From the NCBI RefSeq assembly GCF_019320115.1, contig NC_089581.1, forward strand, positions 70,700,448-70,764,447: a stretch of DNA of 64,000 nt, written 5' to 3'. Under the pieces are notes generated by a model. It was not told the origin of the DNA, ran no database searches, and saw only the letters and a list, made by a program, of their open reading frames with translations. The translations under genes were made by a program, and so were the position numbers. This DNA is from Miscanthus floridulus. Its lineage: Eukaryota > Streptophyta > Magnoliopsida > Poales > Poaceae. Positions 46,239 through 59,236 of the stretch are shown here, in pieces; position 1 is the first letter of the stretch, and each line of letters starts with the position of its first letter.

Positions 46239-48190
46239 TGAAAGCTCTAGTTTGGTTTTGGTTAATTGATGAAACCCTAAGTGCTAACCTAGTTTATCAA
46301 AGTGATCATGAGATAGGTAGCACATTCCAAGTGATGAAGCAAGTGAAGATCATGACATGATGATGGTGATGGCATGATGATGATCAAATGCTTGAACTTG
46401 GAAAAGAAGAAAGTGAAAAACAAAAGGCTCAAGGCAAAGGTATAAATAGTAGGAGCCATTTTGTTTTAGTGATCGAGACACTTAGTGAGTGTGATCACAT
46501 TTAGGATCGATAGCCATACTATTAAGAGGGGTGAAACTCGTATTGAAATGCGGTTATCAAAGTGCCACTAGATGCTCTAACTCATTGCATATGCATTTAG
46601 GATCTAGTGGAGTGCTAACACCCTTGAAAATGCTCGTGAAAATATGCTAACACATGTGTACAAGGTGATACACTTGGTGGTTGGCACATTTGAGCAAGGG
46701 TTAGAAACTTCACTGGTGGAGTGTCCACCCATAGAGTGCGGACAGTCCGACGGTGCCACCGGCGCCCTATGCAGAAAAGACAGGGGTTCATAGAGTGACC
46801 GGACGCTGGTGGTGCAGTGACCGGATGCTGGGTTCAGAGTCCGGTCAATGACAATAGTAAGCACATAGTCTCGGTCTTGTGACTGGATGCTGGCGTGTAA
46901 ACTGACCGGACGCTCATGGTCTGAGTCCGGTCAGTGCTGACGTACGCTGACGTGAGGCACATAGAGGAAACGTTGAGTGACCGGACGCTAGGTGAGTCCG
47001 GACGGTCATGAAATTTTGCATTTGGAACCTTACTGGAAATGACCGGATGCTAGGGTCCTGCGTCCGGTCACTTTCTAACTAACGCGTCTGGTCATCACTT
47101 GACCGTTGAGATCGGGCGATCGGCGTTTGAAGCCAATGACACGTGGCAAGCATCAGGCAACCGAACGCTAGGCTCCTGCGTCTGGTTGAACTGACCGGAG
47201 CGTCCAGTCACCCCGTGTTGTGCCAGTGAAGGGGTACAACAGCTCCATTTCATGGGGGCTTCTATTTAAGCCCCATGGCCGGCTCAAGCTCACTCTCTTG
47301 GCCATTTGCATTGACATAGCAACCTTGTGAGCTTAGCCAAAGCCCTCCCACTCATCTCCATCATTGATTCATCATCTTTGTGAGATTGGGAGAGGATCCA
47401 AGTGCATTGCTTGAGTGATTGCATCTAGAGGCACTTGGTATTTGTGTTTTGCTGTGGGTTTTAGTTGTTTCTCTTCATGGTTGCCGCCACCTAGATGGCT
47501 TGGAGCAGCGAGGATCGTTGAGCGGAGGTTGGTGATTGTCTTTGGCTCCGATCATGGTGATTGTGAGGGGTCTTGTGCCTTCCCTGGTAGAGCGCCAAAA
47601 GGTAACTAGTGGATTGCTCATGTCATTGAGTCGCCGCACTTGTGGGTAGGTTCTTGTGGTGTCCTATTGTGTGGATGAGGTTCGTGCAACACCTCTTAGC
47701 CGCCGAACCACCAAGTGTTGGTCGACACAACAGGGACTAGCGTGCCGGCAAGCACGTGAACCTCAGGAGAAAACTTAGTTGTCTCTTGCCCTTTGGTATT
47801 CTCCCGGTGATTGATTTAGTATTCATATTGTGATTGGTTCACTCCTCTACACGACGGTATAATCACCCTACTCATTCATTTATATTCTTGCAAACTAGTT
47901 GTAGCAAGCTCTTTAGTGCAACTAGAATTGAGAGCTTGCTTTGTAGTTTAAGTTCATCTAGTGGAGCTCTTTAGTGTAGCAAGTGTGAGAGCTCTTAGTG
48001 AGTAGTGAAATATCAAATCGTGTGTTTAGTGATCATAGCAACTAGAATTGTTGGATAGGTGGCTTGCAACCCTTGTAGAGCTAGAGCAAGTTTGCATTTC
48101 GCTATTTGTTATACTTATAAAATTGCTCTAGTTGATTTGTAGATTTTTAAATAGGCTATTCACCCCCTCTAGCCATATTAGGACCTTTCA
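46239..48190 (+). repeat. 5' LTR of the copia element
   Basis: 1,952 bp, TGAAAGCTCTAGTTTGG ... GGACCTTTCA. The U3 part (46730-47220) has many copies of GACCGGACGCT-like and AGTCCGGTCA-like motifs in both orientations, the kind of repeated palindromic units known in Sirevirus LTRs. A TATA-like CTATTTAAG lies at about 47264. The presumed target duplication (CAAGG, 46234-46238) cannot be checked because the other end is outside the window. Confidence 0.9.
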
Positions 48191-48205
48191 AGTGGTATCG
48201 GAGCT
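48191..48205 (+). other. Primer binding site (initiator Met tRNA)
   Basis: AG then TGGTATCGGAGC follows the LTR end, one mismatch from the usual TGGTATCAGAGC. Confidence 0.85.
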
Positions 48206-48250
48206 ATGGTCACTGTTTGATTGAAGGCTTAACAACCTCGGTGTCAAATT

Positions 48251-50341
48251 ATGGCTCAAGTTGTGTTCAACCATGTGGGGGGCAAACCACCGTTCTTTGA
48301 TGGCACATGCTATGATTATTGGAAGAGAAAGATGAGGATGTATCTTGGTTCAATCAATGATCAAGTATGGGATGTGACCGAGAATGACTATGCTATCATT
48401 GATCCTGACAATCCCACCAACCTAGACAAGACCAACAAGCAATGCAATACAATGGCTCTCAACACCATATACAATGCCATTGATTCCAAGGTGTTTGAGC
48501 AAATCAAGGATTGTGAAAGAGCTAATGAGGTATGGAGGAGATTGGAGGAAACATATGAGGGCACACCGGCGGTGAAGAGTGCCAAGTTGTACATCCTCAA
48601 GGATAAGTTGACAAGCTTCAAGATGAAGGATGATGAGAGCATTCCGGAGATGTTCCATCAGTTGCAAGTAATTTTCAATGACTTGAAGGCTTTGGGAGAG
48701 AAGATCAAGGATGATGATGTCTCTCATCGGTTCTTGATGTGCCTACCTCCAAGATTTGAGATGTTGAGATTGCTTATCATAAGAGGAGGATTGAAGGAGA
48801 TTACCCCTAACCAAGTACTAGGTGATGTCATGACACAAGAGACATACCGTGTGGAAAGGGAAGGGGTTGACAAGGATGATAAGAAGGAAGATGAAGACAA
48901 GAAGAAGAAGAGCGTAGCATTCAAGGCTAGCTCATCATCCAAGAATAAGGGCAAGTCCAAGAAAGAATCAAGTGATGATGAGGATCTTAGTGACATTGAT
49001 GATGAAGCCATGGCTCTATTTGTGCGCAAGATGGGCAAATTCATGAAAAAGAAGGGCTATGGTGCAAGAAAGAGAAGAGACCACATCAAAAGCAAAGAAT
49101 ATGTGAGAAGATGCTACAATTGCAAGAGCCCCAATCACATTGTAGCGGATTGTCCCTACAATAGTGACAATGATGAGGATGAGAAGAAGAAGCACAAGAA
49201 GGACAAGAAAGAAAAGAATGAAAAGAAGGAGAAGAGGATGACCTTTCAAAAGAAGTGTGGAGGCTATGTGATCACTTGGGATAGTGATGGCCCTTGAGAT
49301 AGTGATGACTCTAGTGATGATGGCAAGAAATCTATCAAGAAAGCACTAGCAAGCATCACCATCAACAATAAGCCCTCCATCTTCGACACTCCATCAACAT
49401 GCCTCATGGCAAAGCCTACCAAGGTAAAATATGATGTGAGTGATGACGATCAATGTGAAAGTGATGCTTGTAGGAGTGATGATGATGATGAGGAGTACTC
49501 TAAGGAGGAGCTTATGGACATGTGTGAGCAAGTGCAAACTTGCTTTGAGATGAAGAGAAAAGAGTGCAAGGAATTGAACAAGAAAGTCAAATTTCTTGAG
49601 CAATCCCTTGATGAGCTCAATGCCACTCATGAGAGGCTAATGGATGCCCATGAGAAGCTTGGCAAAGCTCACTCTAAGCTTGAAAAAGCTCACTCCTCTC
49701 TCATCAAGCAAGTCAAGAAGGAGGTGGCCAAGAAGGAGCAAGTGATCATGTCTTGTGATGTGGGACTAACATGTGATCTTTTCGATGAATCTTTTTATAA
49801 GTCCATTGTAGTTGCTTCCACTAACACTTCTTGTAGCACTACTACTACTTCACCTTTGAGTGATGGTCTCACTTGTGATGCCTCACTAATGGTGGAAAAT
49901 GAGACCCTCAAGAAGGAGGTGAATGAGCTCACTCATGCCTTAGGCAATGCCTATGGTGGAGATGCTCGCTTGCTAAAGTGCTTGGGTAGCCAAAGGTTTT
50001 CTCTCAATAAAGAGGGATTAGGCTATACCCCCAAGAAAGGCAATGCGGCCTTTGTCACTCCCAAAGCTAGCTTTGTGAAGGGCAATGGTCGGTTTTGCAA
50101 TAGATGCAAGCAAGTTGGGCATATAGAGCAAAATTGCAAGATTAACAAGAACAAGCTACCTAATGTATCCTCAATTAAATTTGATTTTTGTTACATGCTT
50201 GTCAAGGGTGCCAATGGTGTGAAGGCTAAGTTCATTGGTACACCAATTGTGGGACCAAAGAAGAAGGCTATTTGGGTACCAAAGACCTTGGTAACTAACC
50301 TACAAGGACCCAAGCAAGTTTGGGTACCTAAAAGAAATTGA
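48251..50341 (+). pseudogene. Sirevirus gag, one in-frame stop
   Basis: Two parts in the same frame, separated by TGA at 49295-49297: 48251-49297 and 49298-50341. The first part has a UBN2/DUF4219-like capsid (PPFFDGTCYDYWKRKMRMYL, CERANEVWRRLEETYEGT, LMCLPPRFEMLRLL), a Lys/Glu-rich region and a CCHC knuckle (CYNCKSPNHIVADC). The second part has a long coiled coil (about 49540-49760, KKVKFLEQSLDELNATHERL), a second knuckle (CNRCKQVGHIEQNC) and a basic tail ending VWVPKRN. A coiled coil in Gag is a Sirevirus trait. Without the TGA, Gag would be about 700 residues. Confidence 0.88.
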
Positions 50342-50359
50342 TCTTCCTTTGTAGGTCAA

Positions 50360-53300
50360 TTATAAAGCCGGAGGAAGGCATTGGGTGCTTGATAGTGGGT
50401 GCACACAACACATGACCGGTGATCCAAGAATGTTCAATTCAATAAATGAAAATAAGAGCAATGGGATTGATAATATCACATTTGGTGACAATGGCAAAGG
50501 CAAGGTCAAAGGGCTTGGTAAGATTGCAATATCCAATGACTTGAGCATTTCCAATGTGCTACTAGTAGAGAGCTTGAACTTCAACCTATTGTCGGTAGCT
50601 CAATTGTGTGATCTTGGTTTCAAGTACATATTTAGTGTGGATGATGTAGAGATCATAAGTGTAGATGGCTCTAACTTGATATTCAAAGGATTTAGATATG
50701 AGAATCTATACTTGGTTGATTTCAATGCTAGAGAGGCTCAATTGTCAACATGTTTGATCAATAAGTCTAGCATGGGTTGGTTATGGCATAGAAGGCTTGG
50801 TCATGTTGGAATGAAACAATTAAACAAGTTGATCAAGCATGACTTAGTTAGAGGCTTGAAAGATGTCACTTTTGAGAAAGATAAGCTATGTAGTGCATGT
50901 CAAGCCGGAAAACAAGTTGGTAACACACATCCCAAGAAGAGCATGATGAGCACATCTAAGGCATTTGAGTTGATGCACATGGACTTGTTTTGACCAACCA
51001 CATACACTAGCATTGGTGGAAACAAATATGGATTTGTGATTGTGGATGATTTCACTAGATACACATGGGTATTCTTTCTAGTGGATAAGAGTGATGTGTT
51101 TGCAACATTCAAATCATTTGTCAAGGGCATTCACAATGAGTTTGAAACAACCATCAAGAAAGTGAGAAGTGACAATGGAAGTGAGTTCAAGAACACAAGA
51201 ATTGATGAGTTGTGTGATGAATTTGGAATTAGACATCAATTCTCGGCCAAGTACACTCCTCAATCAAATGGCCTAGTTGAAAGAAAGAACAGAACTTTGA
51301 TTGACATGCCAAGATCAATGTTGAGTGAGTACAATGTGAGTCATTCATTTTGGGCCGAAGCAATCAACATGGCTTGCTATTATAGCAACCGACTCTATTG
51401 TCACCCCATGATGGAGAAAACACCTTATGAGCTTTTGAATGGAAGAAAGCCCAACATAGCATATTTTTGGGTTTTTGGTTGTAAATGCTACATATTTAAG
51501 AAAGGCACTAGAATGAGCAAATTTGAAAAGAAGTGTGATGAAGGTTTCTTGCTTGGTTACTCCACTACTAGCAAGGCTTATAGAGTTTGGAATTTGGCTA
51601 GTGGTACCCTTGAGGAGGTTCATGATGTGGAGTTTGATGAAACAAATGGTTCTCAAGAGGAAGATGAGAATCTAGATGATGTAAAAGGCACTCAGTTGGT
51701 CAATGCAATGAAGAACATGGACATTGGTGACATAAAACCTAGAGAGGTGATTGATGTTGAAGATGACAAGAATCAAGTGCTCTCTAACTCAAATGTGCAA
51801 GCTAGTGGTTCTCATGATCAAGTTCAAGTAAGAACTAGTGATGACAAAATGCAAGATCAACAACAAGTGGCTAGTTCATCATCTCAACCAAGTGATCAAT
51901 CAAATGCAAGCAATCAAGTGCAAGTGCTTCAACCAACCAATGTTGCAAGAGATCATCCTTTGGACACTATCATTGGTGATATTTCAAGAGGTGTGCAAAC
52001 TAGATCAAGATTGGCTTCATTTTGTGAGCATTTCTCATTTGTGTCATCCATTGAACCTAAGAAGATAGATAAAGCTTTGAAGGATGTTGATTGGGTCAAT
52101 GCTATGCATGAAGAGCTAAACAACTTTATAAGAAACCAAGTATGGGAGTTAGTTGAGAGGCCTAAGGATCATAATGTGATTGGAACCAAGTGGGTCTTTT
52201 GGAACAAGCGAGATCAAGATGGGATAGTAATAAGGAATAAAGCAAGATTAGTGGCTCAAGGTTACACTCAAGTTGAAGGTCTTGACTTTGGAGAAACATA
52301 TGCCCTGGTTGCAAGATTGGAAGCAATTAGGATCTTGTTAGCCTATGCTTGTGCCCACAACATCAAGTTGTACCAAATGGATGTGAAGAGTGCATTTCTC
52401 AATGGGTACATCAATGAGCTTATGTATGTTGAGCAACCTCCCGGTTTTGAAGATGAGAAGAAACCCAACCATGTTTACAAGTTGAGAAAGGCTTTGTATG
52501 GATTAAAACAAGCACCTAGAGCATGGTATGAGAGATTGAGAGATTTCCTACTCTCTAAGGGATTCAAGATGGGAAAGGTTGACACCACTCTCTTCACCAA
52601 GAAGCTTGGAAATGACTTGTTTGTAATGCAAATCTATGTTGATGATATCATTTTTGGGTCAACAAATCAAGATTTTTGTGAGGAGTTTGGCAAGATGATG
52701 GCAAGTGAGTTTGAGATGTCCATGATTGGAGAGCTTAGCTACTCTCTTGGTCTTCAAATCAAGCAAATGAAGAATGGCACATTTGTGAGTCAAGGCAAGT
52801 ATATCAAGGACATGCTCAAGAAGTTTGGAATTGATGATAGTAAAGCTATTAGTACACCAATGGGGACAAGTGGAAGCTTGGATAGTGATGCTAGTGGTAA
52901 CATGGTGGATCAAAAGATGTATCAGTCTATGATTGGAAGCCTACTCTATGTGACCGCATCAAGGCCGGATGTGATGTTTAGTGTATGCATGTGTGCTAGA
53001 TTTCAAGCCTCACCAAGAGAAAGTCATTTGAAGGCAACAAAGAGAATATTGAGGTACTTGAAGCATACACAAAATATTGGATTGTGGTATCCCAAAGGAG
53101 CAAGGTTTGAGTTGATTGGATATTCGGACTCCGATTATGCGAGATGCAAAGTTGAGAGAGACAGCACTTCGGGCACATGTCAACTATTGGAAAGATCACT
53201 TATGTCTTGGTCATCAAAGAAGCAAAATAGTGTGGCACTTTCAACCACCGAAGCGGAGTATATTTCGGCCAGTAGTTGTTGTGCTCAATTACTTTGGATG

Positions 53301-53588
53301 AAGGCTACTTTGAGTGACTTTGGAATTAAATTCAAGCAAGTGCCATTGCTATGTGACAATGAGAGTGCCATAAAGCTCACCAACAACCCGGTTCAACATT
53401 CAAGAACAAAGCATATCGATGTCCATCATTATTTCATAAGAGATCATCAACAAAAAGGGGACATTTACATTGAGAGTGTGGGCACCGAAGATCAACTTTC
53501 CGATATGTTCACCAAGCCACTTGATGAGAAGAGGTTTTGCAAGCTAAGGAATGAATTGAACATACTTGACTTCTCAAATATGTGTTGA
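50360..53588 (+). pseudogene. Copia pol: protease, integrase, RT, RNase H; one stop
   Basis: Pol lies in a different frame from gag, so it would need a frameshift or reinitiation. Order: protease (LDSGCTQHMTGD), GAG_pre-integrase (LWHRRLGHVGMKQLNKL, CSACQAGK), an in-frame TGA at 50991-50993, then the integrase core (VIVDDFTRYTWVFFLVDKSD, VRSDNGSEFKNTRI, SNGLVERKNRT). RT follows (LYQMDVKSAFLNGYINELMY, then YVDDIIFG) and RNase H (SDSDYARCKVERDSTSG, ALSTTEAEYI, KHIDVHHYFIRD). The final stop is at 53586-53588. All RT and integrase key acids that I checked are present, so apart from the single TGA (in place of a Gly codon in relatives) pol looks preserved. Confidence 0.9.
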
Positions 53589-54678
53589 TGCACCCCCACT
53601 TATATGACATGCCTCTCCTTCAAGCAATCCAAGGTAAAATTTGATTGGCACAGCATACATCCTTGCTAAGGACATGTTTAGTGCATCTAGACATCTTTCA
53701 CATTTAAATAGGCTCATTCATGAAAATCAAATGTATTTGATGCTTGTATGGCACCACTATTGCTTCTATGCTTAGTTTGGTCTAGTGGTAGCATATAACA
53801 TGTTTGTGGGCTTGTAAACCTAGTGTTTGATCTAAAAAATAAGCTATAAGTGTTTAACTCAACATGGTATAAGATAACCCTTATTTGGAGGTGTGAAGAA
53901 GCTTGTCCTTGGATCAAACCGAGTTAAATATCTTTTGCAAGTGATCTAGATTGAAACCAAATTGGGAAAATAATCCTCATTTCACATGGTTTTACCCCAA
54001 CCTATCTATAATTTGAGCTCACCTTTTGTGCTAATTGTTGACAAAGGGGGAGAGAAATTCACAAAGATAGTAAGATAGGAACATTGTAAGGGGATCAATA
54101 AAAAATGCACACAAGTAGGGGGAGCAAGCTCATAAACTTGTATGTTGCATTTGAATGTGCATTTCATATATTTGCTTGAATGGCACAAGTTTTAAATTTC
54201 AATATCCATGCTTGTGCGGTGTATGCTAGTTATATGCTTGAATGGTGAAATGAAAAACTAGCATGCATAGGCTAAAGTAACTAGACTTATGTTCTTTTTA
54301 TGGAAACTAGACCCTTGCTAGTAATGTTGATCTCATGGGGTATTCTAGTCTTTGTGTATGTCTAGTTACTAATGGTGCTAAGGATGGTATATTGGTGCAC
54401 TCCTATTGGTATTACGCTTCAAAGGTCCATCTCTTATACCTTAGCATCATTTGGTAGAAATTGTCTCCTATATTTCCTATCTAAGCATATGTGCAAGCTA
54501 CAATCCAAACTCGTAGCACATATGTAGGGGGAGCAATTGCTACCAAGTGGGATTCATGAAACTTGTCCATATCCTTTTACACATGGTAAATATGCTTGGG
54601 CAAGCAACGTGGATTCAATTAAATCTCAATTCATATCTTTGTGTAAGGGTTGTCATCAATTACCAAAAAGGGGGAGAT
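53589..54678 (+). other. Copia 3' untranslated region with four purine-tract motifs
   Basis: About 1.1 kb without coding signal. Purine tracts AAAGGGGGAGAGAAA (54043-54057), TAGGGGGAGC (54116-54125 and 54525-54534) and the final AAAAAGGGGGAGAT (54665-54678) occur. The last one abuts the 3' LTR and is the functional polypurine tract. Repeated tract-like motifs are a described Sirevirus feature. Confidence 0.75.
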
Positions 54679-55301
54679 TGAAAGCTCTAGTTTGGTTTTA
54701 GTTAATTGATGAAACCCTAAGTGCTAACCTAGTTTATCAAAGTGATCATGAGATAGGTAGCACTTTCCAAGTGGTGAAGCAAATGAAGATCATGACATGA
54801 TGATGGTGATGGCATGATGATGATCAAATGCTTGAACTTGGAAAAGAAGAAAGAGAAAAACAAAAGGCTCAAGGCAAATGTATAAATAGTAGGAGCCATT
54901 TTGTTTTAGTGATCGAGACACTTAGTGAGTGTGATCACATTTAGGATCAATAGCCGTACTATTAAGAGGGGTGAAACTCGTATTGAAATGCGGTTATCAA
55001 AGTGCCACTAGATGCTCTAACTCATTGCATATGCATTTAGGATCTAGTGGAGTGCTAACACCCTTGAAAATGCTTGTGAAAATATGCTAACACACGTGCA
55101 CAAGGTGATACACTTGGTGGTTGGCACATTTGAGCAAGGGTTAGAAACTTCACCGGCGGAGTGTCCGCCCATAGAGTGCGGACAGTCCGACGGTGCCACC
55201 GGCGCCCTATGCAGAAAAGATAGGGGTTCATCGAGTGACCGGACGCTGGTGGTGCAGTGACCGGATGCTGGGTTCAGAGTCCGGTCAATGACAGCAGTAA
55301 G
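54679..55301 (+). repeat. 3' LTR of copia, left part
   Basis: Matches the 5' LTR from 46239 to about 46861 and stops in GACAGCAGTAAG, where a second retroelement is inserted. The last five bases, GTAAG (55297-55301), are repeated at 63000-63004. Confidence 0.93.
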
Positions 55302-56481
55302 TGATGAGGACATGACACCATCGGATACGACCATTGTTTATAAGGTGATCTCGTTCCTACATTTGCATAGTGATTTTTGGTACAATTCACTTGGTTCCAC
55401 ATGTACATGTTGTTATTTGAATGTAGGTACAAATATGTCTCAACGTGCAAGTTCATCAAAGTTGAATTTTCGGTTCATCGGCAGCTCGACAGTGCATCAT
55501 TGGGAAGGCCATAACTCAGCCATATGGAGTCTGATCAAGGTCAATGAGCACTTGATGGAAAACTTGTTTGATAAGATTTCAAATAGATCTGGTCTCATCT
55601 CAATATCACATCAGCAAGGCCTCCAAATCATCAAGATATTCTGTCGCTGTTTCTGCTAGGAGCTACACTGTCGTTATGGGCTTGTTATTCATCCTTGGGA
55701 CCCTGGCCCAAGTGGGAGCACACCCCAAGGACTTGGAGAACCCACCAATAAAGCCCTTGGACGTCCTCCTCCTTGGCCACCACCTTAGGAGGCTAGCAAG
55801 GACGTCCAAGCCAAGCCGGAGGCCCAGTCCAACTTGAGTTCGAGTCCATCTCGGGCTTCAGGACCAGCATGTAGTAAAACAGACGTCCAGGTCGCATATG
55901 GACTCCATTTTTGATGATCCACATATGGATGGAAATATAATTTCATAAGGAAACCAATGGAAGTGATCCCACATCAAAATTCCACCAGAATCAATGGGAA
56001 TCGTCGAAACAAATTGCCGTCCAAAATCTGTCATGGCGCTACGTCGTCGTCTTTTAGGCCGTTGGGCCTTGTAACGTGTTGGGACACCTTTAGGATGTGA
56101 AGAGGGATCCTTGGATGTCCCTTAGGCTATATAATTAGTAGACACCACCTACTTTAGGTTTTGGGTTTTGCTTAGATTAATCTGTCAAGAACAGTTTTGC
56201 CGTTCTTTGGTTTGTGAGACCCCAACTTTGTGAGTTTAATCATTCATCTGCAATTTGGTTGCGTTCTTTCTTGTTCTTGCTTGTGTTCTTCGTTGTGCAG
56301 GCAGGGATGAGCCTTCTTGGTGAGGTCAACCAGGTTCATGACTCGGTTGATAACCAGAGGAGCTGTGGTGCTAAGATTGTAGGGTTCGATCTTTCGATCT
56401 GAAGCCAGATTGGTGTGTCATTCTCCGCCACAACGATAGTTACCATCACCTGACGAAAGATCGGGATCCCCGTCTCCATTA
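55302..56481 (+). repeat. First LTR of the dimeric element
   Basis: 1,180 bp, TGATGAGGACATGACACC ... CCGTCTCCATTA. It is followed by AGTTGTATCAGAGCTAAGG, a primer site close to the initiator Met tRNA type. A TATA-like GGCTATATAATTAG lies at about 56127. Confidence 0.87.
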
Positions 56482-57352
56482 AGTTGTATCAGAGCTAAGG
56501 TATACCGTCAGGTTCACTTTTATTCCCTAGTTTGAGTGTTTCGCATTCGTCCTATAGTCCAGTGCCATACTTGTTTTTCCTGTCCTAGAACCTTCCGCGC
56601 CATAGCCTTTGCATATTTCAGTTTCAGAGTCCATCGTGTTGAGTTTGTGTCTTGGCCGAGGTCTTGTTGCTGGTTTAGATTGTGTTCTTTTCTAGTTTGT
56701 GCTGATACCTCCACCCGCCGCTATTCCGTATCACCATCGGTTTGCATCTTGTGTCCACTAAATCCATGATTCGAGCAGCTTCCTTAAAACAGTCATAACT
56801 TTTGCATCCGAACTCGAAACGGGAAAAATTTTATATCTACGGAGAACGCCAGAAAATTTTAGATCTATTTCATCCCAATGGTGCTGGGTTCGCAAAAATT
56901 AGATTTGCGAAATTCGATTAGGAAAATTGAGTTTCTGGGCCCACAAGTTTTGGTATGCTTTTTAGAGCACAGTCCTAATTTTCTATAGGCCACATCTTTT
57001 ATTCAATTGAGCTCAAAATTTTTGTGGTTTATTCTTGTGTGCTCCTTGCTGAGAAAAAATATCAAAAGAGCAAAAGCAAGAAAAAAAGATTGGACAAAAA
57101 AATAAAAGAAAAAAATAGTAAAAGAGAATAGAAGATATCGAAAAGGAACACATAAGGAACACTCAATAGCTCTATTGTTTGTGGTATCTTTTGCCTTGTT
57201 CATATCCGTTGCTACCTTTAATACTTGTTTCCTTTCATCCTTGTTTCCTCTCTTGTTTATCACAACTGGTGATAGAAACACGTATAGGCCAGCAACTAGG
57301 ACAAGTACTCTAGACATTTATTCAATATTGCTGTCTGCCACTGACTTGTGTG

Positions 57353-57420
<68 letters not shown>
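57353..57420. repeat. (CA)n(TA)n microsatellite, copy 1
   Basis: About 22 CA units followed by about 12 TA units in the leader of internal copy 1. Confidence 0.97.
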
Positions 57421-57767
57421 TGTTCTTTTTTGTGCCTCCCAAGCTCCACATATACTTCAGATCGGTACAGAAAAAGACCCTTGCAATCTTGGTGTCACAC
57501 CCTCACAGGTATCACGAACCAACCACTGGTTGTACCGTCCACTGCTTTGCGTTGGTAAGAACCTTGTAAGAACTTGGTAAGACGTGTGAGAGTGTGATTC
57601 CACTTACCCATAAATAGTTGATAGGGGATTTATATTAATTTCTAACAGTATCAAACAACGAGTTTCTGTTTAAGAGTGAATTGCAGGAAATCATGGACCA
57701 GAAGTTTGCAAGGATGGACTGAATAAAGAACAATGAGCCCTCACATATAGACTATAATCATCAAGGT

Positions 57768-58355
57768 ATGAGAGGTAAATTGACCATACCATCCTTTTTG
57801 GGTCATTATGATGCTGAAGGATACCTTAATTGGGAGATAATGGTAGAACAAAAGTTTAGTGCCCACCTTGTACCTAAGCAATATAGAGTTCGACAAGCTA
57901 CTAGTGAGTTTAAGGACTTTGCCATTATTTGGTGGTATGGGCTAGTTGCAGAGGATGTTTTACCTAGTACATGGGAAGAACTTAAGATAGCTATGCGTGA
58001 TTGTTTTATTCCTCCTTCTTATAAACATGAATGGCATAACAAATTGCAGTGCTTAGAGCAGGGCAATATGTCTGTCCAAGAATATTATACAGAGTTTCAA
58101 AAGTGTGCAATACGTTGTGGGATAGTAGAGGACATGGAAGATACCATTGTTCATTTTTGGTGGTTTGAGGCATGAAATACAAGATATTGTTTTCCATATA
58201 GAATTTTATACTCTCAAACGTTTGTTCCAGCTTGCTATGCTTGCAGAAAAAGAATTGCAGGAATGTCAGCAAAAGAACCATACCAACATTGGCGACAACC
58301 TCAACCAGATTTTAGCAAGGGTGGAGCAACCATTTGCGAAGGTTGAGATGCGATA
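57768..58355 (+). pseudogene. gag of internal copy 1, frameshifted
   Basis: Starts MRGKLTIPSFLGHYDAEGYL. It contains the Retrotrans_gag core (FKDFAIIWWYGLV, WEELKIAMRDCFIPPSYKHE, MSVQEYYTEFQKCAIRCGI) and would go on to FQLAMLAEKEL. The T-run at about 58153 is two bases shorter than in copy 2 (5 T against 7 T). This shifts the frame and ends the protein at 58175. The tail continues in another frame to TAA at about 58356. Confidence 0.8.
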
Positions 58356-58547
58356 AAAAGGCGAGTGGTTACTTTCGCCACTACAACATCTTCACCACCA
58401 CCACCTCCCACACATACTTTGGAGTCTGGTAAAACTTTAAACCATGCTGAAAATGCACAAACTAATAGAGATAGAGCTGCTAATGAAAGGAAAGAATTGG
58501 ATGTTAAATCTGAATTGCCTTTGTCAAAAAATAATTATTCTAATAAT

Positions 58548-59236
58548 GCTAGCAAGGACGTCCAAGCCAAGCCGGAGGCCCAGTCCAACTTGAGTTCGAG
58601 TCCATCTCGGGCTTCAGGACCAGCATGTAGTAAAATAGACGTCCAGGTCGCATATGGACTCCATTTTTGATGATCCACATATGGATGGAAATATAATTTC
58701 ATAAGGAAACCAATGGAAGTGGTCCCACATCAAAATTCCACCAGAATCAATGGGAATCGTCGAAAGAAATTGACATCCAGAATCTATCACAGCGCTGCGT
58801 CGTCGTCTTTTAGGCCGTTGGGCCTTGTAACGTGTTGGGACACCTTTAGGATGTGAAGAGGGATCCTTGGATGTCCCTTAGGCTATATAATTAGTAGCCA
58901 CCACCTACTTTAGGTTTTGGGTTTTGCTTAGATTAATCTGTCAAGAACAGTTTCGCCGTTCTTTGGTTTGTGAGACCCCAACTTTGTGAGTTTAATCATT
59001 CATCTGCAATTTGGTTGCGTTCTTTCTTGTTCTTGCTTGTGTTCTTCGTTGTGCAGGCAGGGATGAGCCTTCTTGGCGAGGTCAACTAGGTTCATGACTC
59101 GGTTGATAACTAGAGGAGCTGTGGTGCTAAGATTGTAGGGTTCGATCTTTCAATCTGAAGCCGGATTGGTGTGTCATTCTCCGCCACAACGATAGTTACC
59201 ATCACCTGACGAAAGATCAGGATCCCGTCTCCATTA
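58548..59236 (+). repeat. Middle LTR, 5' part deleted
   Basis: Begins at GCTAGCAAGGACGTCC, equal to position 55792 of the first LTR, and runs to the normal LTR end CTCCATTA. It is followed by the same primer site. At most differing positions it agrees with the first LTR, not the last. Confidence 0.88.

Noticed and set aside
57348..57580. His/Thr and Ile/Tyr repeat proteins
   Set aside because: They are translations of the CA/TA microsatellite.
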